Shown: piece after piece, positions 9,525 to 20,578 of the stretch
Numbering within the stretch: the stretch's first letter is position 1
How the letters are laid out: each line of letters begins with the position of its first letter
DNA from: Symsagittifera roscoffensis
Taxonomy: Eukaryota > Xenacoelomorpha > Acoela > Convolutidae
Assembly (NCBI RefSeq): GCF_963678635.1
Contig: NC_087069.1
Coordinates: 48,997,892-49,061,891 of the forward strand
Direction of reading: 5' to 3'
Length of the DNA stretch: 64,000 nt
The notes under the pieces: model-generated
What the model saw: only the letters and a program-made list of their open reading frames with translations
What the model was told of the DNA's origin: nothing
Database searches by the model: none
Program-made: the position numbers and the translations under genes

Positions 9525-12090
9525 CTACCCCCCCCTTGTGAGTAGTGCTCTCAATGCTCTAGAAGTCGTTTGCGGGCTTATGCCACTCAAGTAGTCTGGG
9601 TACACATCAATGTGCATTGTTGTCTGGTCACATGGTTCGCTCAAGTTTCTCGTAACTTCGTGGCCGCCCACAGTGATTGTCGACATTATTCTGGCCCCGA
9701 TTTTCGATATGCCGAATGGCTTTCCCGTTACCATTTTCACAGTGTTGGAATTTCCAGTTTTTGTCGAGCCCGATGCAACCTCTGATGTTGGCTTCAATCC
9801 AGTTAATGCCTCGTTGAAATTCTGTCTTTCAATTTCCTGTTTTAGTCTTTGCTCTATTTCTTTCGCAGCCAGATCCTGTTTCACTTTGTTAATTGCTTCC
9901 GTCGCTGCTTTCTCGTAATTTATCTCTAGAGAATTCCCGGCTGTGGATTCTATCGCACCAATAACGTGTGTCACTGCTTTCTTTGTTTTCGTCGGCAGTT
10001 CCGTGCTTGGTGCTCCTGATTCTGCACCTCCGCTAATGCCAATTTGTGATTGGGGTGATTCTGGTCCTTGACCGCTTCCCAGAACAATGGGCAATCCATT
10101 TTGAAGGTCCCTTTCTTGGTTACAGAAAAAGCATCTCGCTCCTATCTTGACGATTAAGCCACTATAGTACTCATGTTCCTCCATTTGGCTCATGTCTCCT
10201 CATCCGGTGCGTATCATAGACCCTTCATGCCTTGTTTGTATGTTGTGCAGTCAGCCACGTGGTGGTCCGCCGACCCGCAAATCGCCATGATCTGCGCTTG
10301 TCCATGTCATCTCTGGGCTTATACCATGACGACCTCTGAGGTTGGCTTCCCCCTTGCGTGTTCCTGTTTTCTGAATATGAGTACTTCTTAGGTTTCATCA
10401 GCATGTATTCTCTCGAATTCTGTCTCATTTCTTCTGGGGTCGGTGCGCTGTCTTTCGACAATGTGTAGTATGTTGCTAACATTGTCCTTAAGTCATCACT
10501 TTTTACCCCATCAATGAACTTCGAGGCGATGCTAAAGTTCCTCCTGTTTGTCGACTCCTCTGGGTCACTCCTTCTTCTCAAGCTCTCAAGGTCATCTAGG
10601 AACCGATCAATTGACTCATCGTCCCTCTACCTTCTCTATTCAAATCGCATCATCGCTTGGTGACCCTTCATGCCTGACCCGAATCGATTCAGCAATATTT
10701 CGAAGATTTTGTCCGTGGTATCGCGTTCTTCTTCTTTCTTAGCAACCACGCATTTTAATGCCGTGCCTTCGAAGTTGCTGAGTATGGCTGTGCATGCTTG
10801 TCTTTCATCATTTAAATTATCTTGCTCTAGATGTAGTCTCATCACTTCCACCCAAGTGTCAATGCATCCATCAGAGTCGTCTTTGAATTCTTTTGGCTTC
10901 TTGAATGTCTTTCTTGATTTTCCTTCTCTCCTGTGGCTCGAGTCAGTATTCCTCGTGGCGAAGGCTTCTAGAGTCCTGTTCATCATCTCTCAAGTGCTTG
11001 CCCACGTCATGGCGTCCGGACCTGCGTTGCTGTTAGCTGTTGAGTCCCCCTGGCCACCCATTGTGTTTGATGTTCCATTTTTCATGATTGTTTTAGCAGC
11101 TGTAGGTGCTGTGCTCACCGCATCCCGGGTTGACGGCAAGGGTGTCGATTGCCGTTTGTTTCTTTGCGGTTCCACAAAGTCAACTCTGGTGCCTTGTGTG
11201 CGATCCGCAGCCGGTCTTTCTTGTGAAGTAGAATTTCTCAAGATAGCATCCAATTTGGCCTGTATTTCACACGAACTTTCGGCCTGATTCCTGTTCATTG
11301 TGTCCATCCTCTTTTCCAAGCTACCTAAATGACTGTTGACATCATGATATCGGTTTTTCAACTGTTGCATATCTTTTCTGATGCACTTATCTCGTTCTTC
11401 ATTGGTGGCTTCTATCTTATCCGACATCTGTTGGAGTTTTTCGTCTGTCGCCTTAGCCAGGTTAAAATAGCTATCCAGATATTCGAGTTTGTTGTACTTC
11501 AACTCCTTCTCTATTAAGTCTCTATCTTCCTCACTGTATTTTAGTTTTTTGTCGATCTGATTCAGTTTCGTCATCAGATCACCAAGCTCTAGAGTAGCTA
11601 TTTCATGATCAGCCGTTCTCCCGTCCTCGGCCGTGGCTTCTGTTCCAGCTTGTTCCTCCTTCTGGCCGGCTTCTGTCGCTTTCGTGCTCACTGTACCAAA
11701 TGTTCGTGCTCTTTCTGTTTTTGCTTCTTCAGCCGTGTTGTCCTTTGATTTGAATCCGACCATCATTGCAAACTTGTCTGGGAAGGAAGTCTTTTTCACT
11801 TGAGAGTCGTTTTTCACAGTTTCTCTGGTATTGCCTGTTGTCTCTTCCAATGCGTCTATCCGTGAAAACTCCACGGTTTTTGGACTTTGGTCTTCCACGT
11901 GTGGCATTGGTGTGGATTCCGTTGTCCTCTTTTCCACTTCATCTACGCTCTGGTCTGGTGTCTCTAGATCAATTTCAATTGTTGGCTCCACCTGTTTGTC
12001 TTTAGCCCCTTCTCTCGTCTTGTTCTCGGTACTACTCCTCGTGCTGACCATGCTAACTGAAAAGTTATCTTTTGTTTTCTTTGGCCCCAT
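9525..12090 (-). pseudogene. gag: gag region of the Ty3-like element (fossil)
   Basis: The first part (about 10,990-12,090) starts MGPKKTKDNFSVSMVSTRSS, is rich in Glu/Lys/Thr and contains a long heptad-rich stretch (KLNQIDKKLKYSEEDRDL and following) that should form a coiled coil. The middle part (about 10,640-10,990) resembles the Retrotrans_gag capsid domain (KEFKDDSDGCIDTWVEVM). The last part (about 9,525-10,580) is basic then Gln/Lys-rich and carries zinc-knuckle-like cysteine clusters (GARCFFCNQ). Gag would package element RNA. The region is broken in a few places. Confidence 0.72.
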
Positions 12091-12359
12091 TGATGTCGTT
12101 CCGCGCAGCGACGAGTTACATTTTGTGTTTGATCCAGTTGATCTTCTTTCGAGTACCGGTGCCCTACTCCGTCTCTTTTTTTTTAATTTACAATTGCTCC
12201 TATTTACAATATTATTATATACACAAATCTATCCTAAGAATAAAATCTTTTGTGAAAAGATTTTTTAAAAGAAATATATAACATGATAAAAACAGAGTCT
12301 TGTTCTGTTTTGAACTGTCCTGAAACACTTATTGTAATTTTGTTCCAATTTTTTATACC

Positions 12360-13252
12360 GTCCCAAGACCTTCTTTCTACTGTCTCAAGACTGTACAGTG
12401 CTGTCCCAGTACTTTTTGTTAGTGTCCCAAGACCCCTGTCCCAAGGGTACTGTCCCAGGACTACTATCCCAAGACCCCTGTCCCAAGACTAGTGTCCCAA
12501 GACCACTGTCCCAAGACCACTATCCCAAGGCTACTGTCCCAAGGCTAGTGTCCCAAGACCACTGTCCCAAGACTACTATCCCAAGGCTACTGTCCCAAGG
12601 CTAGTGTCCCAAGACCACTGTCCCAAGACTCCTATCCCAAGGCTACTGTCCCAAGGCTAGTGTCCCAAGACCACTGTCCCAAGACCACTATCCCAAGGCC
12701 AGTGTCCCAAGACCACTGTCCCAAGACTACTATCCCAAGGCTACTGTCCCAAGGCTAGTGTCCCAAGACCACTGTCCCAAGACTACTATCCCAAGGCTAC
12801 TATCCCAAGGCTAGTGTCCCAAGACCACTGTCCCAAGACTACTATCCCAAGGCTACTGTCCCAAGGCTAGTGTCCCAAGACCACTGTCCCAAGACCACTA
12901 TCCCAAGGCTACTGTCCCAAGGCTAGTGTCCCAAGACCACTGTCCCAAGACTACTATCCCAAGGCTACTATCCCAAGGCTAGTGTCCCAAGACCACTGTC
13001 CCAAGACCACTATCCCAAGGCTACTATCCCAAAACTAGTGTCCCAAGACCACTGTCCCAAGACCACTATCCCAAGGCTACTGTCCCAAGGCTAGTGTCCC
13101 AAGACCACTGTCCCAAGACTACTATCCCAAGACTTCTTTGGTACCTTCCCAAGACTGCACTGTCCCAAGACTTCTTTGGTACTGTCCCAAGACTGCACTG
13201 TCCCAAGACTTCTTTGGTACCGTCCCGAGACTGCACTGTCCCAAGACTGTTA
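12360..13252. repeat. 14-bp minisatellite in the element leader
   Basis: The plus strand carries dozens of near-identical 14-bp units of the form CTGTCCCAAGACCA, with variants CTATCCCAAGGCTA and GTGTCCCAAGACCA cycling as higher-order groups of four or five. The dense array runs from about 12,424 to 13,118. It then changes to a longer unit of about 40 bp containing CCCAAGACTTCTTTGGTAC, repeated about three times to 13,252. It lies between LTR and gag, in the untranslated leader. It can be read as open frames on both strands, but only because of the repeat. Confidence 0.92.
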
Positions 13253-14110
13253 ACAAGTCCCGAGCGTTGGGACCTCTTCTTTCTTCGTTGTAGGGACTTC
13301 TTGATTCACTGTACCTTGTACCATCACTCAAGCTCTAGTAAAATTTTCCCAAAAACCCTCTCTTAAAGGCCAAATGCCGACCCCCTTCTTTTTAGTTACC
13401 TCTTTTTCAATGCTCCAGGCAACTTGCAACCAAAATCTTTGTGCAGGTATCTTGTGATCACCTGTTCGTACAAAAACCAAACACAAATCCTCACCAAAAT
13501 GCAACAAAAATTCTAAGCAAGAAAAAGTACTAAAAACAGAAAAATGAACCTACCTAAAATTCAAAGTTGACGAATGTCAACCTTCTGCCGAAAAAATGTC
13601 TGGGACCTTATTGCCACGCGTTTTCCTCCCCCCAACTAATGATCTTATTGGGTATCACCAGAATTATCTATGTCCGTTCCCCCTACCAATCCAACCAACG
13701 TACCTGTCCTAACTCAAGTTAAGTTTGGATCTCTACTTATTATTACCAACGCGTGTTAATGTCTAATGTAACTAAATCAACGATGTCGATTAATTAATTA
13801 CTCTAATTTCCTCCCTTTTTACAATTTGCAACCGCCAACCTCTAACCTAACCAGCCCCCCTTCTAACCTCCCCCCTTTTTAGCCCCCTTTCTTAAGCCTA
13901 AAATTACCTTAAGCACCGGGTGCTAAACCTCTCAAGAGAAAACCGTAGACCTGTCTCCAGGCCTGCTCAAGTAAAAACGTTCCTCAAAACCGGGGGATTT
14001 CGCTTATCCAATTTTACACTTATCTCTTATAATGTAACGTGGATTTGAACGATACCCGTTCTGCACAGCTTGAGAACCCGAGAACTGCCAAATCCTCTTG
14101 GCTGCTTCCC
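13253..14110 (-). other. Leader region of the Ty3-like element, no gene seen
   Basis: No supported ORF. On the coding strand it has purine runs such as TAAAAAGGGGGGAGG near 13,860-13,890, and scattered CTCAAG hexamers on the plus strand (for example 13,931 and 13,966). A similar AAAAAGGGGGG purine tract recurs at about 3,300-3,320 between the integrase and the 3' ORF block. Confidence 0.5.
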
Positions 14111-14236
14111 CACTCGACTGGTCACCACTTCCAGTCCAGTCTCCTATTGGTTCAGCTCAAGTGCTCCTGAACCACTTTCCCACTCGGCTGGTCACCTCTT
14201 CCAGTCAAGTCTCCTATTGGTTCAGCTAAGTTCCAA
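14111..14236 (-). repeat. Direct repeat of about 70 bp in the element leader, with CCTATTGG
   Basis: Two imperfect copies with a period of about 70 bp start near 14,111 and 14,181. Both hold CACTCG(A/G)CTGGTCACC and CTCCTATTGGTTCAGCT. CCAAT/ATTGG is a known promoter-type box, but its role here is only inferred. The repeat lies just downstream of the primer-site-like motif in coding orientation. Confidence 0.6.
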
Positions 14237-14260
14237 GCTATCTGAAAACCCTTGACAACG

Positions 14261-14277
14261 CCCCACACTCGGGCACC
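14261..14277 (-). promoter_or_regulatory. Candidate tRNA primer-binding site
   Basis: The plus strand reads CCCCACACTCGGGCACC directly inside the proposed LTR end. This resembles the 3' end of animal tRNA-Lys (CCCCAC...GGGCGCCA), so the coding strand would pair with a tRNA 3' end. The last base of the expected CCA is not matched. Position, about 4 bases from the LTR, is right for reverse-transcription priming. The tRNA identity is inference. Confidence 0.5.
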
Positions 14278-14281
14278 GTAA

Positions 14282-15622
14282 TGAGGTTACTGGGTTAAAT
14301 TGCTAGGTTGATCGAAACGATCGAACTTGTAAAACAGTATGGGTATACTATTTAATTAATATAAAGGTTTGATCCAACTAATCTGGTGTCAAAGTCACTG
14401 TCTTTTTTCGTTTTATGGTTTTTGTTCCTTTTTCTATTCTTTTTTTGTTTTTGTTTCGCTTTTTGTCCTTTTTGCTCGTGTTTTTGTCCCCCCAGTTGCC
14501 CCCCTTACTCGGTTAGCTAAGCCTCGTTCGGAGAGCGTACCCGAAAATTTTCTCGAGTTATCTTAAAAAGCTATCACGGTACAACCGGAAGGTTTGCACG
14601 TTCCCGCCGAACCGTACCACCGGTACTCTAGAATGGGCATGCCGCCCGGAGCTGTCTCAAGTGGGTTCGACTCCGTAGTCTTGATGTCGTAAACACCCAG
14701 GAGCGCCATAAAAACACTATGTAACATTCGTCTACTGCAGTCACACATGAGGCTCAAGAAAAATAGGCCCTATAACCATTGGCTCAAGAGTCAGGGACAC
14801 TATCTCTTGTGTTTTTCCACCTCAAATCAGTCGGAGCCAATTCGGTTCGCTTGTGACATGAGACTACGACCCGTTACAGCTTAAGGCCACTACCAAAATA
14901 TCCCCCCACCCTAGAAATAAGAACGTCCCCATACTTAGGTCTCAAAATACCCAAAATACATGAACGCCGTTAAAAACCGGGTCGGAACAATCCGTTAAGT
15001 TACTTTTTGTTAGACAGTGGAACTTTGATCCATTTCAGATGGATCAACCTAAAACTTGCCTTACCTCAACATATTAATCACAAAACACACTCTAGAATTT
15101 TAAATTGGTGCTCACATTGTAGCACGCTCAAGAATCAGGAAGTAAATAAGTCGGTGAGCAACTCAAGAATTATTAAAGTAACTAAATGAGTTTTAATGTT
15201 TTTTAGTTTTGACAACAAGAACAAGTCTATACTCTAGAATATAAGTTCTCGTGAACCATTGGGACATTCAAGCTGTCCACCTTTCCACCGAAGGTTCACT
15301 CTAGTCCAGTTTAGAATAATACTCCAGTCACAACAATCCAGTTCGTGGGAATGCGCTCGTTTCTGTTTTAGATGGGACAGCTCTACTCTAGGTTATCATT
15401 GTGACGGAAATTGCGAATAGCAATTTCCTACTGATTTTTCTTGTAACTTTCCCGCGAATGTCACTTGATTGTTCTGATTTCTGATTTTTGATTTTCAGTT
15501 ATCGCGAGAAAATCGTGCATGACAGGCTCCATTCGAATTTTTGAAAAATTAAATTTCACCTCAAAATCAAGTACTCTGGTGTTTCTCAAGGTCAAAACTT
15601 CCAAATATGACCGACTGGCACA
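14282..15622 (-). repeat. 5' LTR of the Ty3-like element
   Basis: On the coding strand this 1,341-bp block begins TGTGCCAGTCGGTCATA and ends CCTCA, so it has the usual TG...CA termini, and a primer-site-like motif follows it. The first part of the block recurs in diverged form at 24,680-25,432, ending at the same TGTGCCAGTCGG sequence, which fixes the outer boundary independently. It contains many CTCAAG or CTCTAG hexamers on the plus strand. The inner boundary is less sure by a few bases because the mate LTR is outside the window. Open frames inside it on the plus strand look accidental. Confidence 0.7.
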
Positions 15623-15664
15623 GAAATCATAAATCAGCATTAAATGCATCGTCGTAATGTTAAT

Positions 15665-16260
15665 TTATCTTAGCCGTCCTTCCTCTACAATAGCGCTTCT
15701 GGAGTTGTCGATAGATCGAACTTTCCGTAGCGATCTGCATCCCCTTATACAAAGTATAGAGATTCTCAGGAGCGCGAAGCTTATTTTAGTTCTTATATAG
15801 TTTATAGATTCTAGATAGCTTTCTTGTCTTTTTTCACTTAGTTTTTCTACGTGCCAAGTGCAGCGCCACGTGTGCATCCCAAAATTAGCGGGCAGAAGCT
15901 ACTCTGCTCTACGTTTAAAATTCTTTGCTGATATTTGGAGTTCTTCAGCGTTTCGTGGTATTTGTATGCGTCCTTATGCAGTTTTCGCGATGTTTGGGCA
16001 TGGGGGTTGAAAATTTTCACATCAAAGAAAGCGCGGCTGAATCGTCAACCCCAGAGTCCGTTTGCCTTTATTTCAAGTCGTGCATCATCTTCAGTTGTAG
16101 TTGAATTGTTGACAAAGCTTTCGCCTTGCAACGGCTGAAGTTTCGGCTCAATCTCGACGTCATGGCAAACCTCGTTCATGCGGTTGGCGAATGTGTCTCT
16201 AATTTCATTGTGTCTTCTGTGTGTGTAACCACCCTTTGCACAGTGAAGCGCATGTGTCAA
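15665..16260 (-). pseudogene. LINE copy A: zinc motif and C-terminal nuclease-like domain
   Basis: The ORF at 16,045-16,260 reads HALHCAKGGYTHRRHNEIRD, then VEIEPKLQPLQGES and TEDDARLEIKANGLWG. The Cys/His cluster followed by an acidic D.ARL.I strand matches the zinc knuckle plus PD-(D/E)XK-like nuclease of RLE-type LINEs. The frame then shifts, and 15,665-15,877 gives the end, LSEKRQESYLESINYIRTKI and FALLRISILCIRGCRS, the usual C-terminal helix pair of this family. The segment between (about 15,880-16,045) is degraded. Confidence 0.55.
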
Positions 16261-16419
16261 GTTAAAATTAGCACTACATGCACATGCGAGTGGGGTTTTG
16301 GTTGGTTCCTATCCGTATCTTAAGTAAATACCATCTCTGAATTCTGATTTATTCAGGTTGAAGTTGTAACTGCTCAGTGGTAAAACATTGAGCCAGTTAG
16401 GAGCTCCCTTTTCATATGA

Positions 16420-17560
16420 CAGGTCGATTGCGTATTTATCTGTTTCATTTAAGGAGTTAATGAGGTTTGCTTTTTTTCGATTTGTTCTATCAATTATCAG
16501 TTTTTTTGATTTTCGTACATATTTTTTCTTGCGGTGTTACTGCTGTAACACGATCTTGAGATTCCAGTGAGGTTTCCTTAGACCATTCTAGGTAGCTTTC
16601 ATGATCGGATGGCAGCTTGATGTTGAGTCCGCCCATTTTAAGGGGTAAGGAAGATATCTCACGGAACTGGGAGTTTAAAGTGTCTTTACCGACTAGGTTA
16701 GGTAATAATTGTTCTTTGATTATATTTTCACATATTTCTAAGTTTTCCATTGTGTTAGGCGTTGTCCTGGCAAGAAATGAAAGCTTTTCTTGAACTCCTT
16801 TAGTATAGAAGAGATAAACGTTTTGGGGGGAGGTTTTAGCGATTTTCGTTAGTTTTTTCAAAAATTTGATTTGCTCATTCTGTTGAAATTCGAGGAATTT
16901 TTTACATTCAGATTTTGTTCCTGTAACTGAACCGAGCACTCGGGCTCCTGCTTTTACAGTGATTTCTGTATTTGCGAAGACTTTCTGAGCTTCACCGTGT
17001 TTTCATACTTGACAATGAGTTGGAATTTGGATGCTTTCACGTGGTAGCCGAAAAATTTACCCAGTGATACAATTTATCGGGGACGATTTGTAGATTGCTT
17101 AAGTTTCCGTCGTCTGCGTACCATTTCTGGGTTACATCGTCTACTGATAAAAATTTTATCAGGGGTATTATGTTAAAACCGTACATGGCCATTGCTAGTG
17201 GATCCCGCTGGATTGTTCCTTCTCGAGATTAGATTGTTTTTTTTTTTTTAACGAATAGTTTAGATGGATTAGAGAAAGAGTTTTTAATCGCAGTTTAAAG
17301 AGAAGAGCGGATATTTTTGATGTTTTTCAACGCCAGCTTTCGGTTTAGCGAGTTGAAGGCATTTTCGGCTTCTATCAGTAAAACAGCATCGGCGGAAGAT
17401 TTGCTGTTTTGATCTCTTAGCTTGTGGATTGCATATTCAATGCCACATTTTTGTCCTAGACAGAGTTCGTAGTTCGAACCAAGCGATATGTGTTCGGTTT
17501 TAAGGCATTTGGTTATTGTTTGCCCTTTTTTCTACGCATAACTTCTCCTATGCCTATTGG
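16420..17560 (-). pseudogene. LINE copy A: RT palm and thumb
   Basis: The thumb is open at 16,490-16,939 (LGSVTGTKSECKKFLEFQQN ... LVGKDTLNSQFREISSLPLK, MGGLNIKLPSDHESYLEWSK). Upstream, in shifted frames, the palm keeps QKWYADDGNLSNL near 17,100-17,150, the catalytic YADD box, and a QRDPLAMAMYG-like block near 17,185-17,215. The LLIEAENAFNSLNR-like A box lies near 17,350-17,400. At least three frame changes occur between these blocks. Confidence 0.65.
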
Positions 17561-17666
17561 TCTTACCCCTGGATTCTTATCTAAGAGTATTAATCTGCAT
17601 GCGTTATATGGCTCAATTAGTTCTGGATTTAGTTCTTCGGTGACCATTTTTTTTTGAAATCTCAAC

Positions 17667-18440
17667 TTATTGTTGCCCGAATTGTGTTAAAATACGTCTC
17701 CAATCATTTGCATCAAGGCCAAATGGTCCATGCGATCCGTGCGTTCTCATGGCTGCCTTCTTGATATGTTGACCGTTTATCTGATCAAATATCGATGGAT
17801 GGAAAAGAATTGTTTCGTTTGAGACTGGTGTAATATAGTTCTCAACAATTGGTTTAGAGGGTGGGTTCTTCTCTATGAGAGTCTGTTCTACTGTCTTACC
17901 TTTGACAATCTCATCGAGCGAAAGAACGCCTTTAGATGTGTCTGTTAGTTTTCCAATTGTGCTTGATATTTTTCCAGTATTCATTAGTTTGTTGAACTGT
18001 TGTGCTTCCATTTCTGTTGTTCTTCTATTCCTTTCAACAAGCGCATTTGCAGCGCCTTTCCTTCGTTATATAATCCATCCAGGTCTCCGTCTTGCCATTG
18101 CTTAAATCGCCTTGCTTCTGTTTTGGATAAGGATTCATCATTTTCGGACTTTGTTTTGCACAGTAATAAGTGTGTAAAAATCCTTGCTGCGTGCATTGCG
18201 AAGGTATTTTCGTTGTTTTCTATTAGGCTGTTCAAAGTTCTATTGAGGGTTTCAATGAAGTTAACACCAAATTTAATTTTTGACAAGATCATAAAGACCA
18301 ATTTCCAGTGGACCACTTCGCTGTAATTTTTTCCTGGTAGTTTCTCTGAGTTCTGGACAGGGGATTGACCATGGGTCTTGTATTGTTCTAGGTTCTATAG
18401 TGGAAGACTCTCCTGAGCTTTGTGAGTGTGGGGCAGTGGA
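17667..18440 (-). pseudogene. LINE copy A: N-terminal extension of the RT
   Basis: Two overlapping ORFs (17,984-18,316 and 17,667-18,011) hold LLLCKTKSENDESLSKTEAR, FKQWQDGDLDGLYNEGKALQ, then ILFHPSIFDQINGQHIKKAA and TEGSAGPSGLDA-like THGSHGPFGLDANDWRRIL. The HP.IFD.I.G and GP.GLDA.DWRRIL blocks directly precede the RT in this family. Copy B keeps the first part as LLLPKIKSETNGSNSKTHSC at 22,896-23,081. One frameshift joins the two ORFs near 18,000. Confidence 0.6.
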
Positions 18441-18585
18441 AGGGTAAGGGCGCATTTGAGGGGGCGTGGTTGTAGCTAGGGTTGGGTGATTGCATTCATG
18501 CTTGTCGTTAGCTGAATGAAATTGGAAGGTGCAGCAATGACAACTGAAATCGTCATAGTGATCAATGCTCCGGGCTAGTCTAAAT

Positions 18586-18680
18586 AAGGCAGTGTGTTTG
18601 AGAAGCCATGTGTCAAGTTAGCGAGAGAGTTTGAGGCAGCGTGTTTGAGAAGCCATGTGTCAAGTTAGCGAGAGAATTTG
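18586..18680. repeat. Tandem dimer of a 47-bp unit
   Basis: AGGCAGTGTGTTTGAGAAGC... repeats once with a period of 47 bp: one copy from about 18,587 to 18,633 and the next to 18,680, nearly identical. It lies inside LINE copy A between the SGNH-like segment and the RT extension. The near identity shows it arose recently, after the element decayed. Confidence 0.85.
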
Positions 18681-18689
18681 TAGACTAAA

Positions 18690-19175
18690 TTTGCAAGAAA
18701 ATTTGTGAAAAAAAAAACATTACCGTAGAACGAGAAACGGATAACATCACGGCAGAACATTTGAGGGGTTAGATTTAGGTTGAGGTTAGGTGAAACAATA
18801 ATTGTATGGGGGTGTACAAATCTATTTATCAAATTAAACAGCAAACGATTATGAATATAAGTTGTGCGGTTTTTCTTCGGAATTTATACAGTTCTGAATT
18901 GTTTTGGGGAAGATCAGTGTCTTGGGCTGAAACTTGTTAGTGACCAGGTTAATCATTTTTTCCACTGTTGTTCTAATTCTTGTGGATGCAGCCTGTTGTC
19001 ATTGTAACCAGCAACTCTTGTTACTGTATTTCGGCGCTATGATCTGTTTTGCAAAACTGTTTCAAACAGATCATGAAGCGTTGCGCCACGGTACGAGTGA
19101 ATTGTTGATTTTACTAGATTTGATATATTTGGTCCTTGAAGTCCCGATAACTAGTTTCTGTGAGAACTAAGGGAT
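18690..19175 (-). pseudogene. LINE copy A: degraded SGNH-like domain
   Basis: The minus strand from 19,170 starts LVIGTSRTKYI, matching LVIGTSRSNYC of copy B. Near 18,735-18,765 it reads MFCRDVIRFSFYG, matching MFCKDGIHFSFYG of copy B. Thus both ends of the SGNH-like domain are present. The catalytic DGIH has become DVIR here, so this copy is dead. Frame is lost several times in between. Confidence 0.5.
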
Positions 19176-20559
19176 GCGTCTTGCCTGGAATCGTGGCATC
19201 AACCTGAAACACAGACAACTGGGGCGAGAAAGTTAGCTCTTTGGGGTGATTTATGAATACTTCAACTTATGGTTTAAAATTGCTGAGGCAAAGGCGATGA
19301 AAAAAAGGAGTTATAAAACCTGACGTCGATTTGGAGGACAATTCACCAGCCCACTCCTTCTTGCGTCTAGTTGCGCCGGGGAAGTTTCACTTTCCTACGG
19401 CTTGGACGGCGAGATTTGGTAAGATAACCAGAAGAGGAAAGCCCAGCGCGCATATGATATGAAAACACACAAGCGGTAAATTTGAATACAACAGTTTGAA
19501 ATTAAAATGGGCCCTTTCGTCATGCGACGGTACGTGTGTAACATTCGTCCGGAAGTACATAACGACGGAAAACAAAGCTAGGTTCTATAACGACTGGCTA
19601 GCGTCTAAACAAAGCTCTATATGCTTTTTACCGTCTCTGCCAAAGCCAGTTCTTTTGTTGGTTTTCCTAGCATCGGGTCGACAAAAATGTTACTGCTTCC
19701 GGATTCGGTCAAAACAGTCAAATTAACCTAAATATGTGCAAAAGTAGTGAGCTCATGGCTGGGTCTCAGTATCCCCAGACCACGAGGTCACTCCTAAAAA
19801 CAGGGCTACTGCTATTTATTAAATTACTATTGTTGTTGTTCAGTAGATAAAAATCATCATCTCTATCGAAGATGGATCAGCCCTTTCCCTCAACTCCAAG
19901 CTTCTCATTATCTGAAAGAGAATCGCGATGTTCATTAAATTCAATTCAGGGCATGAGTAGGAAGCTAAAAGTTCATATATATCAGTTTGAGTTCTCGGCC
20001 TGAGACCCCTCCGGATTCTGGAATCCGGGGAAACAACGTCCTTATTTCTTTTAAGAAGGCTAGACACGCCGTCCCAGTACCCTTACCCGTTCGCATTAAA
20101 TGCTCTGTAACGATTGTTGCGGCACACTCGTTACAACTCGGAGCGGTTTCTGACAGTTTCCAGTTATATATGTCGTTATTTCGTTCGTAGTTGTTTTCAC
20201 TGCTACTATTGTTGTTCTGTTTTTCTCTTATTTTTTTTCTCCAAAATGGCAGTTTCAACATTTCTCAGAATTGTGACCTCACAATTCGAATTCTTTAAAA
20301 TTAGAATTTCTAGAAAATTCTGAACTTCATGATTGTGTAATAGTTCAAATAAGGTCGCTAATCTGCTAAAACGATCAATCTTCCAGGTCAGCAAATAAGA
20401 ATACAAAATTGCATTTTCCTTCAATCTGGTTGAATGTCACAGTGCACAGGTTGGTTATGGGCATACCAACGCTATATAAATGCATCGACAAATTTTTCTA
20501 AATCAAGTCTATTTTAATGCATCAAGAGAATTGTCAATCAAAATCTACCCTCCTCGATT
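19176..20559. other. Spacer between LINE copies A and B, no recognised gene
   Basis: No family was recognised. Small overlapping minus-strand ORFs occur at 19,840-20,067 (MSSLLKRNKDVVSPDSRIRR) and 19,965-20,261 (with CNECAATIVTEHLMRTGKGT). They overlap in two frames of one stretch, so at most one could be coding, and neither resembles a known protein. A short hairpin (CGGATTCTGGAATCCGG) lies near 20,010. Confidence 0.4.
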
Positions 20560-20578
20560 ACAGCTTAGGTAGAACTGT

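Larger units (their letters stand above)
1..15622 (-). mobile_element. Ty3/gypsy-like LTR retrotransposon with extra 3' ORFs (fossil, open at left edge)
   Basis: On the minus strand the order is LTR, primer-site-like motif, long leader, gag, aspartic protease, RT, RNase H, integrase, then a macro-like ORF and a block of 3' ORFs. RT before RNase H before integrase is the Ty3/gypsy order. The element exceeds 15.6 kb, unusually long, and its second LTR must lie left of the window, so LTR divergence and target duplication cannot be scored. The gag-pol stretch is interrupted about seven times, some of which may be natural expression boundaries. Long stretches remain open, so the copy looks fairly young but broken. 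The extra ORFs sit where env would be, but no signal peptide or fusion motif was seen. Confidence 0.88.
15640..19175 (-). mobile_element. LINE copy A, RLE-type family with SGNH-like N-terminal domain, decayed
   Basis: Minus-strand remnants occur in order: an SGNH-like segment (18,690-19,175), an N-terminal RT extension, RT palm with WYADDG, thumb, a zinc-like H/C cluster and a C-terminal nuclease-like region. The same order recurs in copy B (20,560-24,090). The C-terminal part (HCAKGGYTHRRHN, then DDARLEIKANG) fits LINEs that carry a restriction-like endonuclease after the RT instead of an APE domain at the front. The exact clade is not assigned. Several frameshifts and stops make it inactive. 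Confidence 0.65.

Noticed and set aside
12424-13118. CRISPR-like look of regularly spaced repeats
   Set aside because: The units are contiguous with no unique spacers, and the context is a eukaryotic retrotransposon.
12283-13366. Open frames on both strands across the 14-bp array, such as VPRPLSQDHYPKATVPRL
   Set aside because: They arise only because the repeat unit lacks stops; no start context, no family, and they follow the array exactly.
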